Virus record (IMG/VR): IMGVR_UViG_3300035663_000043 | Span: 1 to 37,796 of that record | Reading direction: 5' to 3' (one strand) | Length of the DNA: 37,796 nucleotides | Source of the DNA: a virus | Made by a program: the position numbers and the translations under genes | In this document: positions 6,527 through 14,655 of the stretch, piece by piece | Position numbering within the stretch: the first letter of the stretch is position 1 | Layout of the letters: each line of letters begins with the position of its first letter | Notes under the pieces: model-generated | Databases searched by the model: none | Seen by the model: the letters and a program-made list of their open reading frames with translations, nothing else | What the model was told of the DNA's origin: nothing

Positions 6527-7306
6527 ATGTCACCATTTAATGCAAATAGAAAATTACTACCGCCAAGAATTATTTTATACGGTATCCAAGGAGCTGGGAA
6601 AACCACTTTAGCGTCTAAGACTCCATCACCTGTATTTATACAGTTAGAGGATGGGCTAGTGGATCTAAGCGTTCCGGCTACTGATTTAATTTCAAAGTAT
6701 AGCGATTTCATCGGTGTACTAGATTTTTTATTAAACAATGAACACACACACGGTACAGTTGTTATCGATTCGCTTGATTGGCTTGAGCGCTTAGTTCATC
6801 GGCATGTTGCTGAGCAATTAAACGTGCCTGATATCAGCGCAGTGCCTTATGGTCGAGGCTATGACGCGGCTGCGGTTGAGTGGGAAAAAATTGTATTTAA
6901 GTTAGATACATTAAGACGCGCTAAAAATATGGTAGTTTTTTTGCTTGCTCATAGTCAAGTGAGGAAAGTTGAATTACCGGGACAAGATAGTTACGAGAGG
7001 TTCCAATTAGATTTAAATAAAAGAGCTTCGGCTATCCTTTCTGAATGGTGTGATTGCCTTTTCTTTTTAACCTATGATGTGAGCGTTATGAGGACTGAGG
7101 GGTCTTTCGGTACGATTAAGACTAAGGCTTTCGGAGATGGTCAACGGATAATCTATACCGGAGAACGTCCAGCTTATGCCGCTAAAAATCGTTATAAGTT
7201 ACCGCATGAATTAAAAATTGCTGAAGGTGAGCCGTCTAAGTTTTGGGGAGAATTGGTAACATTAATTAAAGCAAATTCAAACACTCAAAAAATAGTAGAA
7301 AATTAA
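6527..7306 (+). CDS. Sak4-type single-strand annealing ATPase
   Basis: I chose ATG 6527, giving 259 residues, because a perfect GGAGGAG ribosome site sits 4 bases before it; an upstream TTG would run through the promoter dyad. The protein fits the AAA_24/Sak4 family. A Walker A motif (GIQGAGKTT) lies near residues 19-27, Walker B-like VVIDSLDW near 80, and a later strand ends in LLAHSQV. Sak4 proteins are small RecA-fold recombinases that work with a single-strand-binding protein. The next gene, of the DUF669 family, often accompanies them and probably supplies that role here. Confidence 0.85.
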   Translation: MSPFNANRKLLPPRIILYGIQGAGKTTLASKTPSPVFIQLEDGLVDLSVPATDLISKYSDFIGVLDFLLNNEHTHGTVVIDSLDWLERLVHRHVAEQLNVPDISAVPYGRGYDAAAVEWEKIVFKLDTLRRAKNMVVFLLAHSQVRKVELPGQDSYERFQLDLNKRASAILSEWCDCLFFLTYDVSVMRTEGSFGTIKTKAFGDGQRIIYTGERPAYAAKNRYKLPHELKIAEGEPSKFWGELVTLIKANSNTQKIVEN

Positions 7307-7326
7307 AATAATAAAGGGATAAAACA

Positions 7327-7875
7327 ATGGAATTTAATTTAACTAACATTACAGCAGCACTAGGGAGAACGTCCGGCAGTAACGAGGTACTCCCAAAAGG
7401 TAGATATACCGTACAGGTTCAATCGGCTGATATATACCAAAATAAAAGCAGTGCAGGTTTTCACTTGCGCGTAACTTATGGGGTCATTCTAGGAGATTAT
7501 TACGGTCATACTTTAACAGACTTTTTTAACATTGGGCATGAAAAACCAGCAGTTAAGAATCGAGCGATGGAGGAGCTTTCGGCTTTGTGTAGGTCGATTG
7601 CTGCAAATTTAACCGATAAGAGGCAAATTGAATCCGTGATGATATTTAAAAACAATGACTTTACGGCATTACTCAATAAACCGTTAGATATCGAAGTAGA
7701 TGTTGAGAAGGATAAGCCGTATACCACTCAACAAGGACAAGTTATCCAAAAGGATAAGAACACCATTAAGAAGTGGCTACCGACTCCAAAGGCTTTGATT
7801 GAGCCGCCCAAGTTAGTTGAAACACCAGCTCCGGCACAAGATGGAGAGTTTTGGAAGAGTGAGCCTAACTGGTAA
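7327..7875 (+). CDS. DUF669-family, probable ssDNA-binding protein
   Basis: A 182-residue protein 20 bases after the Sak4-type gene. Features typical of DUF669 include an early LPKGRYTVQVQSAD strand, a GFHLRVTYGVILGDYYG segment, and a beta-rich core with a KNRAMEELSALCRSI helix. A Pro/Ala-rich linker leads to an aromatic-acidic tail (DGEFWKSEPNW), reminiscent of the acidic tips by which SSB proteins recruit partners. Its likely role is to coat single-stranded DNA for the annealing recombinase. Family function is inferred from gene neighbourhoods. It is the last gene before a terminator. Confidence 0.75.
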   Translation: MEFNLTNITAALGRTSGSNEVLPKGRYTVQVQSADIYQNKSSAGFHLRVTYGVILGDYYGHTLTDFFNIGHEKPAVKNRAMEELSALCRSIAANLTDKRQIESVMIFKNNDFTALLNKPLDIEVDVEKDKPYTTQQGQVIQKDKNTIKKWLPTPKALIEPPKLVETPAPAQDGEFWKSEPNW

Positions 7876-7884
7876 GTTAACTAA

Positions 7885-7915
7885 GGAGCTATGTGATGAG
7901 CATAGCTCTTTTTTT
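7885..7915 (+). terminator. Intrinsic terminator
   Basis: GAGCTATG (7886-7893) and CATAGCTC (7901-7908) form a perfect 8-bp stem with a 7-base loop, extended by a G-U pair at its base. Seven Ts follow (7909-7915). Only 16 bases separate it from the next start codon, with no room for a promoter, so downstream genes seem to rely on read-through or antitermination. Confidence 0.85.
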
Positions 7916-7931
7916 AATTGGGGAGGAATAA

Positions 7932-8303
7932 ATGAAACCTAAATTAGCAAGAAACCCTAAAACATTAATAGGCGATACAAGCCAACTAACAGGCGACACA
8001 AGCAATCTTTTTGGGGATGCAACAAGGCTATGGGGAGAAGCACACGGAATTAGTGGAGATATGACCGGAATCCGTGGAGATGTGAGCGGGCTTTTTGGTG
8101 ATGTGACTGGGCTTCGTGGAGATGTAACGGGGATAAAAGGAGATGCATCAAGTCTTTTTGGTAATGTAGGCGGTTTAAGTGGAAATATAACTGGCTTACG
8201 CGGTGGAGCAAGTGAAATATACGGCGATTTAGACAAGTGTGAGATTACTCAAGAAGAAAGAGAAGCTGGTATTGATATTAAAGATTTAATTGGGAAGGAG
8301 TAA
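7932..8303 (+). CDS. Gly-Asp heptad repeat protein 1
   Basis: This 123-residue protein is built almost wholly of seven-residue repeats of the form G(D/N)x(S/T)xLx. About 12 copies lie between an N-terminal cap (MKPKLARNPKTLI) and a C-terminal cap ending CEITQEEREAGIDIKDLIGKE. Hydrophobic residues fall at positions 3 and 6 of each heptad with Gly at position 1, which favours a beta-solenoid or roll, although a coiled coil shares the 3-4 spacing. Similar repeats occur, from memory, in uncharacterised phage proteins. It is the most divergent of three tandem copies. The function is unknown, and the start has a GGGGAGG ribosome site. Confidence 0.8.
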   Translation: MKPKLARNPKTLIGDTSQLTGDTSNLFGDATRLWGEAHGISGDMTGIRGDVSGLFGDVTGLRGDVTGIKGDASSLFGNVGGLSGNITGLRGGASEIYGDLDKCEITQEEREAGIDIKDLIGKE

Positions 8304-8759
8304 ATGAAACCTAAATTAACAAGAAAACCTAAAACATTAATAGGCGATACAAGCAAGTTAATTGGAGATGTGAGCGGAATCAGTGGAGATGCTAGCGCAA
8401 TTAGTGGAAATGTAAGCGCAATTAGTGGGAACGTAAGCGTAATTAGTGGGAATGTAAGGCGGCTTCGTGGAGATGTAAGCCTAATTAGTGGAAATGTAAG
8501 CGGGCTTCGTGGAAATGTAAGCTTGCTTCGTGGGAATGTAACCGGGCTTTGTGGAAATGTAAGTGGAATTAGGGGATATGTAAGCGGAATTAGTGGAGAT
8601 GTGAGTGAAATTAGGGGGGATGTGAGCGGAATTGATGGAGATGTGACCGGAATCCGTGGAGATGTGAGCGGGCTTGAAGGCAACTTAGATGATTGCGAGA
8701 TTACTCAAGAAGAAAGAGAGGCTGGTATTGATATTAAAGATTTAATTGGGGAGGAATAA
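8304..8759 (+). CDS. Gly-Asp heptad repeat protein 2
   Basis: A 151-residue paralogue of the gene before, starting at the base after that gene's stop codon. It has about 16 heptads, many of the type GNVSAIS or GDVSGIR, between the same caps (MKPKLTRKPKTLIGD and CEITQEEREAGIDIKDLIGEE). The repeats are nearly uniform 21-bp units at DNA level, so copy number could change by slippage or recombination. Its last codons (GGG GAG GAA TAA) also form the ribosome site of the next copy. No signal peptide or membrane span is seen, and the role is unknown. Confidence 0.8.
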   Translation: MKPKLTRKPKTLIGDTSKLIGDVSGISGDASAISGNVSAISGNVSVISGNVRRLRGDVSLISGNVSGLRGNVSLLRGNVTGLCGNVSGIRGYVSGISGDVSEIRGDVSGIDGDVTGIRGDVSGLEGNLDDCEITQEEREAGIDIKDLIGEE

Positions 8760-9071
8760 ATGAAACCTAAATTAACAACAATAAAACTTAAAAGATTGAT
8801 AGGCGATACAAGCAAGTTAACTGGAGATTTAAGCAAACTTAGTGGAGATGTAAGCGCGATTAGTGGAGATGTAAGCGCGATTAGTGGATATGTGAGCGGA
8901 CTTAGTGGCGATGTGAGCGGACTTAGGGGAGATGTGAGCAGAATTAGTGGCGATGTGAGCGGAATCTATGGAGATGCGAGTGGGGTTCAAGGCAATTTAG
9001 ATACTTGCGAAATTACCAAAGAAGAAAGAGAAGCTGGTATCTATATTAAAGATTTAATTGGGGAGGAGTAA
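8760..9071 (+). CDS. Gly-Asp heptad repeat protein 3
   Basis: The third tandem paralogue, 103 residues, with about nine heptads (GDVSAIS and GDVSGLS types). Its N-terminal cap is slightly changed (MKPKLTTIKLKRLIGD) and the C-terminal cap conserved (CEITKEEREAGIYIKDLIGEE). It starts directly at the previous stop codon. The conserved single Cys just before the C-terminal cap is shared by all three copies. The constant caps with variable repeat number (12, 16, 9) suggest that length is tuned while the ends mediate assembly or partner binding. This is inference. Confidence 0.8.
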   Translation: MKPKLTTIKLKRLIGDTSKLTGDLSKLSGDVSAISGDVSAISGYVSGLSGDVSGLRGDVSRISGDVSGIYGDASGVQGNLDTCEITKEEREAGIYIKDLIGEE

Positions 9072-9335
9072 ATGAACGTAGATGATTTAATAAAACTAGG
9101 CCAAGAAGTTTTAGGTTATGGCTCTCCTGTTGTTTCTAACGATTCTTTTATTGGTCGTCATTGGTTTCTTTCTAAACCAGAAAATAACTTTTCGCTATTT
9201 GTGGAAATAAATAAAGATTCTTTTTGGGTAGAAGTAAACGGGACTAGCCATGGAGTCGAGTTCCTTAATCAAGATTATATTTTATTAGCTAAAGAATTAC
9301 TTTTATTAAGTTACCGTACTTATACGAGACAATAA
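9072..9335 (+). CDS. Hypothetical protein
   Basis: An 87-residue protein starting directly after the third repeat gene, using the GGGGAGGAG within that gene's end as ribosome site. It shows a short N-terminal helix (MNVDDLIKLGQEVLGYG), then Trp/Phe-rich strands (HWFLSKPENNFSLFVEI, SFWVEVNG), then a C-terminal helix. A small alpha/beta domain is likely. No family is recognised. It could be a partner of the repeat proteins, since it is translated as part of the same string. Confidence 0.7.
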   Translation: MNVDDLIKLGQEVLGYGSPVVSNDSFIGRHWFLSKPENNFSLFVEINKDSFWVEVNGTSHGVEFLNQDYILLAKELLLLSYRTYTRQ

Positions 9336-9336
9336 A

Positions 9337-10947
9337 ATGGAATTAAGAGAGTATCAACAGGATTGCGTTAATGCTCTATGGGATTCTCTTTGTAAAGATA
9401 AAGGCTCGCATCCGTTGGCTGTATTGCCAACGGGAGCCGGGAAGTCTCTTATTATAGCAGCATTAATAAAAAAATCTTTAACTATCCCTAATACTAAATT
9501 AATAGTTATAGCGCATCGCAAAGAGTTACTAGAGCAAAACTTTGAGAAGATGCAAGCATTGACGCAGCTACCCTATACTAAGATAGGAATGTACTGCGCT
9601 TCTCTAAATAAAAAATCTATCAAAGATGTAACTTTTACTAGCATACAATCTGCCGGGAGATGTCCCGATAAATTCGGTAAACAAAATCTTGTTTTAATAG
9701 ACGAAGCTCATCTAGTTCCTTTTAAAGAGATGACTACCTATCGTAAATTTTTAAATACTATATTTTCAATTAATTCTAAGGCTCGATGTGTTGGCTTTAC
9801 CGCTACACCATATAGAACAACATCAGGACTACTCACCGAAGGAGAAAATGCGCTTTTTACTGATGTGGCCTATGAGATTGATATAAAGCAACTAATAGAA
9901 CAAGGCTATCTTTCTCCTCTTGTTTCTAAGCGAGCTATGCAAGGTGAGATTGATACATCAAAGATTAGAATCTCTAAAGGTGAGTTTTTGTCTGAAGATG
10001 TCGAAAGTAGGCTAGGGGATGTACTCCCTTTAGCTATACCTAAAATTTTAGAAGCTGGCCAATCTCGTAAATCTTGGCTAGTGTTTTTGCCTAACGTAAA
10101 TTCTGCCTTAACAGTAACTAACATCTTAAAAAGTAACGGCGTTTCTGTTGAGTGTGTGCATGGTGGACTTTCTCATAATGAAAGAAGTCACATTATACAT
10201 AATTATAAAACAGGAGTTTTAAGGGCAATATGTAGTGTAGATGTTTTAACTACTGGCTTTGATGCTCCGTCTACGGACTTAATCGCTTTACTTAGGCCAA
10301 CTAAAAGCCCCGGGCTATACTGTCAATTAGTAGGCCGTGGGAGTCGCTTAGCTCCGTTCAAAAAGGACTGTTTAATCTTAGACTTCGGCGGTAATATCGA
10401 ACGATTCGGACCGATTGATATACTACAGCACACTAAAAAAACAAGCGATAAAAAGAACAATAAAGCCCCCTGCAAGTTTTGCCCTGAATGTGGCTTAGCT
10501 AACTATATAAATGCAGCTACTTGTAAAGAGTGTAATTATAGCTTTCCTGCTCCTCAAAAGTTTAAAGAATTGACTGAAAATGCGTCATCTTTATCTATTA
10601 TTAGCGAGCCTGAAGAGTGGGATTTACAATTTGTTCAGTATAAAAAGCATATCAAACAAGGCAGCATTGCTCCGGTAGTTATCCTCACGGCTTTTGAGAA
10701 GTCAACCGAACATCAACTAGGTCGTAAGGCTACAAAAGTATTATGCTTTGAACATGAGAACGTGGCTCGCCAAATTGCTTTGAATTGGTGGGTAAAAAAC
10801 GTAAGCAAGGAGAAGCACTGTCTCCCTAATAATTGCGACGAGGCGATTAATTTAATTCAAGAATTATGGGAACAGCCTTGTAAGGCTCTTGTTGTCCAAA
10901 ATAATAAGTACTACAATGTGAAAGACTTTCAGTATCAGGGGAGATAA
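9337..10947 (+). CDS. SF2 DEAD/DEAH-box helicase
   Basis: A 536-residue superfamily 2 helicase. Visible motifs in order are: the Q/N-terminal LREYQQDCV; motif I PTGAGKS at ~31-37; motif II DEAH at ~122-125; motif III TATP at ~155-158; and motif VI QLVGRGSRL at ~330-338. After the second RecA-like domain come four Cys in CxxC pairs (about residues 379-400, CKFCPECG...CKEC), a zinc ribbon. The rest is a divergent tail. The layout matches phage helicases of the UvsW/RadD type that remodel branched DNA. It is translated just upstream of, and overlapping by one base, the YqaJ exonuclease, with which it probably processes recombination intermediates. Confidence 0.9.
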   Translation: MELREYQQDCVNALWDSLCKDKGSHPLAVLPTGAGKSLIIAALIKKSLTIPNTKLIVIAHRKELLEQNFEKMQALTQLPYTKIGMYCASLNKKSIKDVTFTSIQSAGRCPDKFGKQNLVLIDEAHLVPFKEMTTYRKFLNTIFSINSKARCVGFTATPYRTTSGLLTEGENALFTDVAYEIDIKQLIEQGYLSPLVSKRAMQGEIDTSKIRISKGEFLSEDVESRLGDVLPLAIPKILEAGQSRKSWLVFLPNVNSALTVTNILKSNGVSVECVHGGLSHNERSHIIHNYKTGVLRAICSVDVLTTGFDAPSTDLIALLRPTKSPGLYCQLVGRGSRLAPFKKDCLILDFGGNIERFGPIDILQHTKKTSDKKNNKAPCKFCPECGLANYINAATCKECNYSFPAPQKFKELTENASSLSIISEPEEWDLQFVQYKKHIKQGSIAPVVILTAFEKSTEHQLGRKATKVLCFEHENVARQIALNWWVKNVSKEKHCLPNNCDEAINLIQELWEQPCKALVVQNNKYYNVKDFQYQGR

Positions 10948-11858
10948 TGGAACCAAAGATTACAGGCAAGCTACTACTTGAAAATATAAATAATAATCCA
11001 GAGGAATGGCTGTCTATCCGTAGTAATACTATCGGCTCATCTGAGATTGCAGTTTTACTGCATCAATCGCCTTGGCAATCTGTACAGGACTTATACCAGC
11101 TAAAAAAAATAAAAGAATCTAGTATAATTGAAACCGATGCGATGTGGTGGGGTAAGCAATTAGAAAGTATTATACTTGAAAAATTTACTTTGCAAACTGG
11201 AATAAAGCACGTTCAGCCTTTTGCCATCTATGCCGATGTTAGTACTGATATAGCTACAGCAAGCCCTGATGCTTGGCTTTATGATGAAACCATCAACCAA
11301 TGGGGAATTGGAGAAGTTAAAAACGTATCAGCGTACAAGCGTCACGAGTGGCAAGACACTTGCCCTGAGCATTACAGGATACAGTTAATATGGCAATTAG
11401 GAATCACGGGATTACCTTGGGGATATCTAATAGCTAAATGTGACCACGAGTTAATTTTCTATAAGATATATAACAGCCCGGAAGAATATAAAAAGATGCT
11501 TGCAATCGCTACGGAATTTATAACAGCGGTCGAGAACAATCAGCCGTATACTAGCAAAATAAAAGCTAAAGTTATTACTGAAGATTCCAAAGAATCTATT
11601 ATAGTTTTTGAAAATGATAGTGCAATCTTTGAAACTTATGAGGAATTAAATAATCTAAAGAAAGAGCACGAAAAAAAAATAAAAGAGTTAGACAAGCAAT
11701 TAAAGGAAATAAAAGAGGATTTTTTAGCTATTGCTCAAGAGGTAAAAACAATGAGAAGTCAGGATAATAAATGGGAGGTTGAGATAAAAGAAGTAACAAA
11801 AAAAATGTATGTAGTTCCTGGAAGTAGTTACAAGGTTGTTAAACTTAAACGTATTTAA
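10947..11858 (+). CDS. YqaJ-family phage exonuclease
   Basis: A 303-residue protein whose first ~200 residues fit the YqaJ/lambda-exonuclease family of PD-(D/E)XK nucleases. Signature parts are RSNTIGSSEIA near residues 27-37, a WGKQLE segment near 70, the catalytic Asp in SPDAW (~108), and GEVK (~122-125) providing Glu and Lys. These are followed by the HYRIQLIWQLG helix that typically ends the core. The C-terminal ~100 residues are a Lys/Glu-rich coiled coil. Such enzymes resect 5' strands to feed an annealing protein, here most likely the Sak4/DUF669 pair. Confidence 0.85.
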   Translation: MEPKITGKLLLENINNNPEEWLSIRSNTIGSSEIAVLLHQSPWQSVQDLYQLKKIKESSIIETDAMWWGKQLESIILEKFTLQTGIKHVQPFAIYADVSTDIATASPDAWLYDETINQWGIGEVKNVSAYKRHEWQDTCPEHYRIQLIWQLGITGLPWGYLIAKCDHELIFYKIYNSPEEYKKMLAIATEFITAVENNQPYTSKIKAKVITEDSKESIIVFENDSAIFETYEELNNLKKEHEKKIKELDKQLKEIKEDFLAIAQEVKTMRSQDNKWEVEIKEVTKKMYVVPGSSYKVVKLKRI

Positions 11859-11932
11859 AAAAAAATATGAGAAAAAAAGGTTTAAAATCAGGGTTTGACT
11901 ATACAATTAATGCTCAGTATCTGGAGGTTGAT

Positions 11933-12181
11933 ATGCCTGAAGTAGATTTAATAGTCGCGGTTGTTAATCGCGCAAAACGAGACTTAGAGGAAAGCAATGA
12001 AAGGGAGAAAAAATCTGCTCTTCAATGGTTTAACAGCGAAGAAGATCATGCGATGTCTTTTAAGTGGTGCTGTGAGGCATTGAACATGAGCAGAGAATCT
12101 GTATTAAAAACTTTAAGTAATCAGGGGGGAGAAGGTGCGGAAGAATTACAACGATCTAACAATAAAGTTTCTAAAAAATAA
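11933..12181 (+). CDS. Small helical protein, possible DNA-binding
   Basis: I chose ATG 11933 (82 residues) because GGAGG lies 5 bases before it. An upstream ATG at 11867 has no ribosome site. The protein is mostly helical. The part WFNSEEDHAMSFKWCCEALNMSRESVLKTL resembles a helix-turn-helix-like module seen in small phage regulators (Trp, SFxWxCExL, then an R-containing helix). A late-gene regulator is possible because it lies at the end of the early region, but I cannot show that. Its tail overlaps the next gene by 47 bases in another frame. Confidence 0.65.
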   Translation: MPEVDLIVAVVNRAKRDLEESNEREKKSALQWFNSEEDHAMSFKWCCEALNMSRESVLKTLSNQGGEGAEELQRSNNKVSKK

Positions 12182-12533
12182 AGGTTACGTTGTCGAGCGA
12201 GTAGAGCGGTATAATGCCTTTACTCGCAAGCGTCACGATGCTTTCGGCATTATTGATTACATAGCCTTAAAAGAAGGGGAGATTCTGGGCGTTCAAAGTA
12301 CAGGCGTAAACGGTAAATCTATCCATAAAAAAACAATTTTAAGTCATAAATTGACTAAAACATGGTTAGAAGCTGGCGGAAAATTATTACTTATCTGCTG
12401 GCGTAAACGTGGCTATAGATATACTTGTGATTGTACTGATTTTATTATTAAAGAAGGATTGCTTACCCCTGTTCAAATAAAAGCAGTTAAGGATAAACAA
12501 TCTCCTACCGATACTGATTGGCTAAATCTGTAA
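12135..12533 (+). CDS. PD-(D/E)XK (VRR-NUC-like) nuclease candidate
   Basis: A 132-residue protein starting at GTG 12135 behind a strong GGGGGGAG ribosome site inside the upstream gene. The core pattern is compatible with a small restriction-like nuclease fold: an early Glu in VVERVERY, the catalytic-type Asp in FGIIDYIAL (~39-47), a strand ILGVQST with the usual E/QxK position read as QxT, and later helices. VRR-NUC and Holliday-junction-type nucleases are common in phage recombination operons. The lack of an obvious Lys in the last motif weakens an active-enzyme claim. It converges on the late region and overlaps it by 29 bases. Confidence 0.6.
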   Translation: MRKNYNDLTIKFLKNKGYVVERVERYNAFTRKRHDAFGIIDYIALKEGEILGVQSTGVNGKSIHKKTILSHKLTKTWLEAGGKLLLICWRKRGYRYTCDCTDFIIKEGLLTPVQIKAVKDKQSPTDTDWLNL

Positions 12534-14655
12534 TCCTTTGAGCATCCTTTGACTTAGCTTTATCTGTGATAATAGCTCCGTCGTAAGGATTGCTCATTGC
12601 ATTAAGTTGTTTAGCAAAACTGATTACATCGCCAGTATTATTTAATTCTGTTTTTTTATCGTTAATAAATAACTGTCGGTCTTGTGGTAATTCAATTTTT
12701 CCATCTATCTCATTATATGGGTTATGAGGAATAATCCTAAGACTTTGCAACTCTGCAAGCATCTTTCTTTTATCTTTTTCGCTGGTGCCTTGCATTGTCT
12801 CAATAAACTTTTGAGCCATTGCAGTTGCTCGCATATCAGCGGTAGCTATGTCCTCATTCGGTAGCGGTGTTGCAGCTTGCTTATAAATATAATCGCCCCA
12901 GTTAAAAACATCCTCAGAGACTAATTGAGTATTTAACTTAGTAGGTACAACTGCTTGTGCTATACCTAGAAGCTCAGCAAGTGAGCCGATTCCCGTTGTA
13001 ATTTTCCCTATAGTACCGTCTGGGTTGACTATTGGCCTACGATTGGGAAGCTGGCCGCCTTGCATTAAGGCTTGTCTGTTTTTTAACAGTTGTAAGCTTT
13101 CTTGTGTTTTTTTATCGAAAGCTTGCATCCTTTTTAATCTTGGGTCTTTGCCAGTTATGTAATCAGTAGCGCCCCCGATTGTCTGGCGTATTTGATTAAT
13201 GGCACCACCGAAAGCAGCACCTATCACATTACCTGTCGTAGCTGCTCCAGTAGCATATCCTAGAGTACTAACTTCTGCGCTTTCTTGGTCGGCAGCTCCT
13301 TCTCTTGTTCTTTGCTTAGATTGCAAATCCTCTATAGTGCTAAATGACCGTTCTAGGTCTTTTGCATCTTGGTATTCTTTGTTAATTAAATCAAACTTAA
13401 CGGCAAACTCTGGATCTGCTTTTTTTAAAATTTGTTCTCTAACTTGCATTAAAGCAGCTTGTCTAAGTTCTGCCGTTTCAAATTTTAGTTTTTGAGATGG
13501 CTCAAGTTCTGGTCGCCCTAATGTAGTGCTATTATAAGCCTGTAACTCTTTTAGCTCATCATTTACTTTATCAATCTCGAATTGGATATTTTCAAAATTA
13601 ATTGGAACACCAGTTTTATATGAAAGGATAAGATTATCTAAATATTGTTTTTTGTTAAGAGCCTCATTTACAATCTCTTTATTACCGGATTTTAACCCTG
13701 TATTAACTTCAGCCTCTAACCGTTTCCAAGGATCAGTGTTTTCTATAGCTGTTTTAAATCTATCGTCTTTTTTAAGTTCTATATCTCCGTACTTTTCTTT
13801 AAACTTTTGAAAAAAATCAAGTCTATTTTGTAAGGCTGTCTCTTTTATAACGGTTGCTTTATTTTTTGCCTCACCTATAGTAGAAGGAGATACAGAAGTT
13901 TCTATCCCGTCTTTACTGACTGCGCTTTCAGTGAAAAACTTTTGATTAACTTCACTAGTAGGGTCATTTAAGATTCTGTTTAAGTCTTTAGATGCGCGCT
14001 GCTCTTGTAAATTTTTTGGTGCAAATCCTAAAAGTTGACTAGGTGCATTAGGATTCTGTACCTCTACTTGCATCTGTTCACTAAAAGCCCTAGTAGGCGC
14101 ACGCTCTTCGGTAGTACCTTTAAGTTTGCGTCCAACTACTTGTCCAAATTTTGCGCCTGTAATATCCGCTAGTACATCAGCGGCTTTACTCCCGAAGGTT
14201 GTTTCGGGTAAAACTCCAAACCATTCGGCAACTTGTTTTGCTCCAGCAGCTCCAAGCCCTGCACCTACGCCTGTACCTAATCCCCCTGTAGTAACAAGCC
14301 CAAGCCCACCACCTATAGCCGCTCCTGTTAACGGTATTAATGTTTCTTTCTGTGTGAATGGCTCAATGGTTCTACTGTATAGCTCTTCTTTGTCACCCTC
14401 TTCGCCTTGCCCTGTAAGGACTTCAAGCCCTAATATCCCCGTCTTTGCGGCTTCATAAGGTGCGGTAATAGCTCCTTTGGCTCTTTCTCCTAAAGTCTCA
14501 AAGAATCCCGGACTCCTAAACTCTCCTATAGGAGTGCTAGGCATAACGGGTTCTTGCCTTAAAGGCGCAGTCGGTTCCTCTTCAATTATAGCCGATTCCC
14601 ATTCATCTTCATCTTCTATTGGGGCAGATTCCCAAGCAAGCTCTAACTCATCCAT
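12505..14655 (-). CDS. Large internal virion / ejection protein candidate
   Basis: A 716-residue protein, the last gene of the late operon. It opens with an acidic tandem motif (AWESAPIEDEDEWESAIIEEE). Two Gly/Ala-rich hydrophobic stretches follow (about residues 108-140 and 465-485) that resemble glycine-zipper membrane-inserting segments. The rest is long charged helix. Position after the nozzle and fibre genes, size and composition match podovirus ejection proteins that form a channel across the cell envelope during DNA entry. No enzymatic domain is seen. The family assignment is by context only. Confidence 0.7.
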   Translation of the reverse strand: MDELELAWESAPIEDEDEWESAIIEEEPTAPLRQEPVMPSTPIGEFRSPGFFETLGERAKGAITAPYEAAKTGILGLEVLTGQGEEGDKEELYSRTIEPFTQKETLIPLTGAAIGGGLGLVTTGGLGTGVGAGLGAAGAKQVAEWFGVLPETTFGSKAADVLADITGAKFGQVVGRKLKGTTEERAPTRAFSEQMQVEVQNPNAPSQLLGFAPKNLQEQRASKDLNRILNDPTSEVNQKFFTESAVSKDGIETSVSPSTIGEAKNKATVIKETALQNRLDFFQKFKEKYGDIELKKDDRFKTAIENTDPWKRLEAEVNTGLKSGNKEIVNEALNKKQYLDNLILSYKTGVPINFENIQFEIDKVNDELKELQAYNSTTLGRPELEPSQKLKFETAELRQAALMQVREQILKKADPEFAVKFDLINKEYQDAKDLERSFSTIEDLQSKQRTREGAADQESAEVSTLGYATGAATTGNVIGAAFGGAINQIRQTIGGATDYITGKDPRLKRMQAFDKKTQESLQLLKNRQALMQGGQLPNRRPIVNPDGTIGKITTGIGSLAELLGIAQAVVPTKLNTQLVSEDVFNWGDYIYKQAATPLPNEDIATADMRATAMAQKFIETMQGTSEKDKRKMLAELQSLRIIPHNPYNEIDGKIELPQDRQLFINDKKTELNNTGDVISFAKQLNAMSNPYDGAIITDKAKSKDAQRITDLANQYR

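Noticed and set aside
7889-8683. Long leftward frames opposite the Gly-Asp repeat genes
   Set aside because: They are Ser/Pro/Leu repeats that mirror the 21-bp units of the forward genes; their openness is a by-product of the repeat.
7932-9071. CRISPR-like array
   Set aside because: The repeated 21-bp units are contiguous and coding, without unique spacers, and in frame with good starts and stops.
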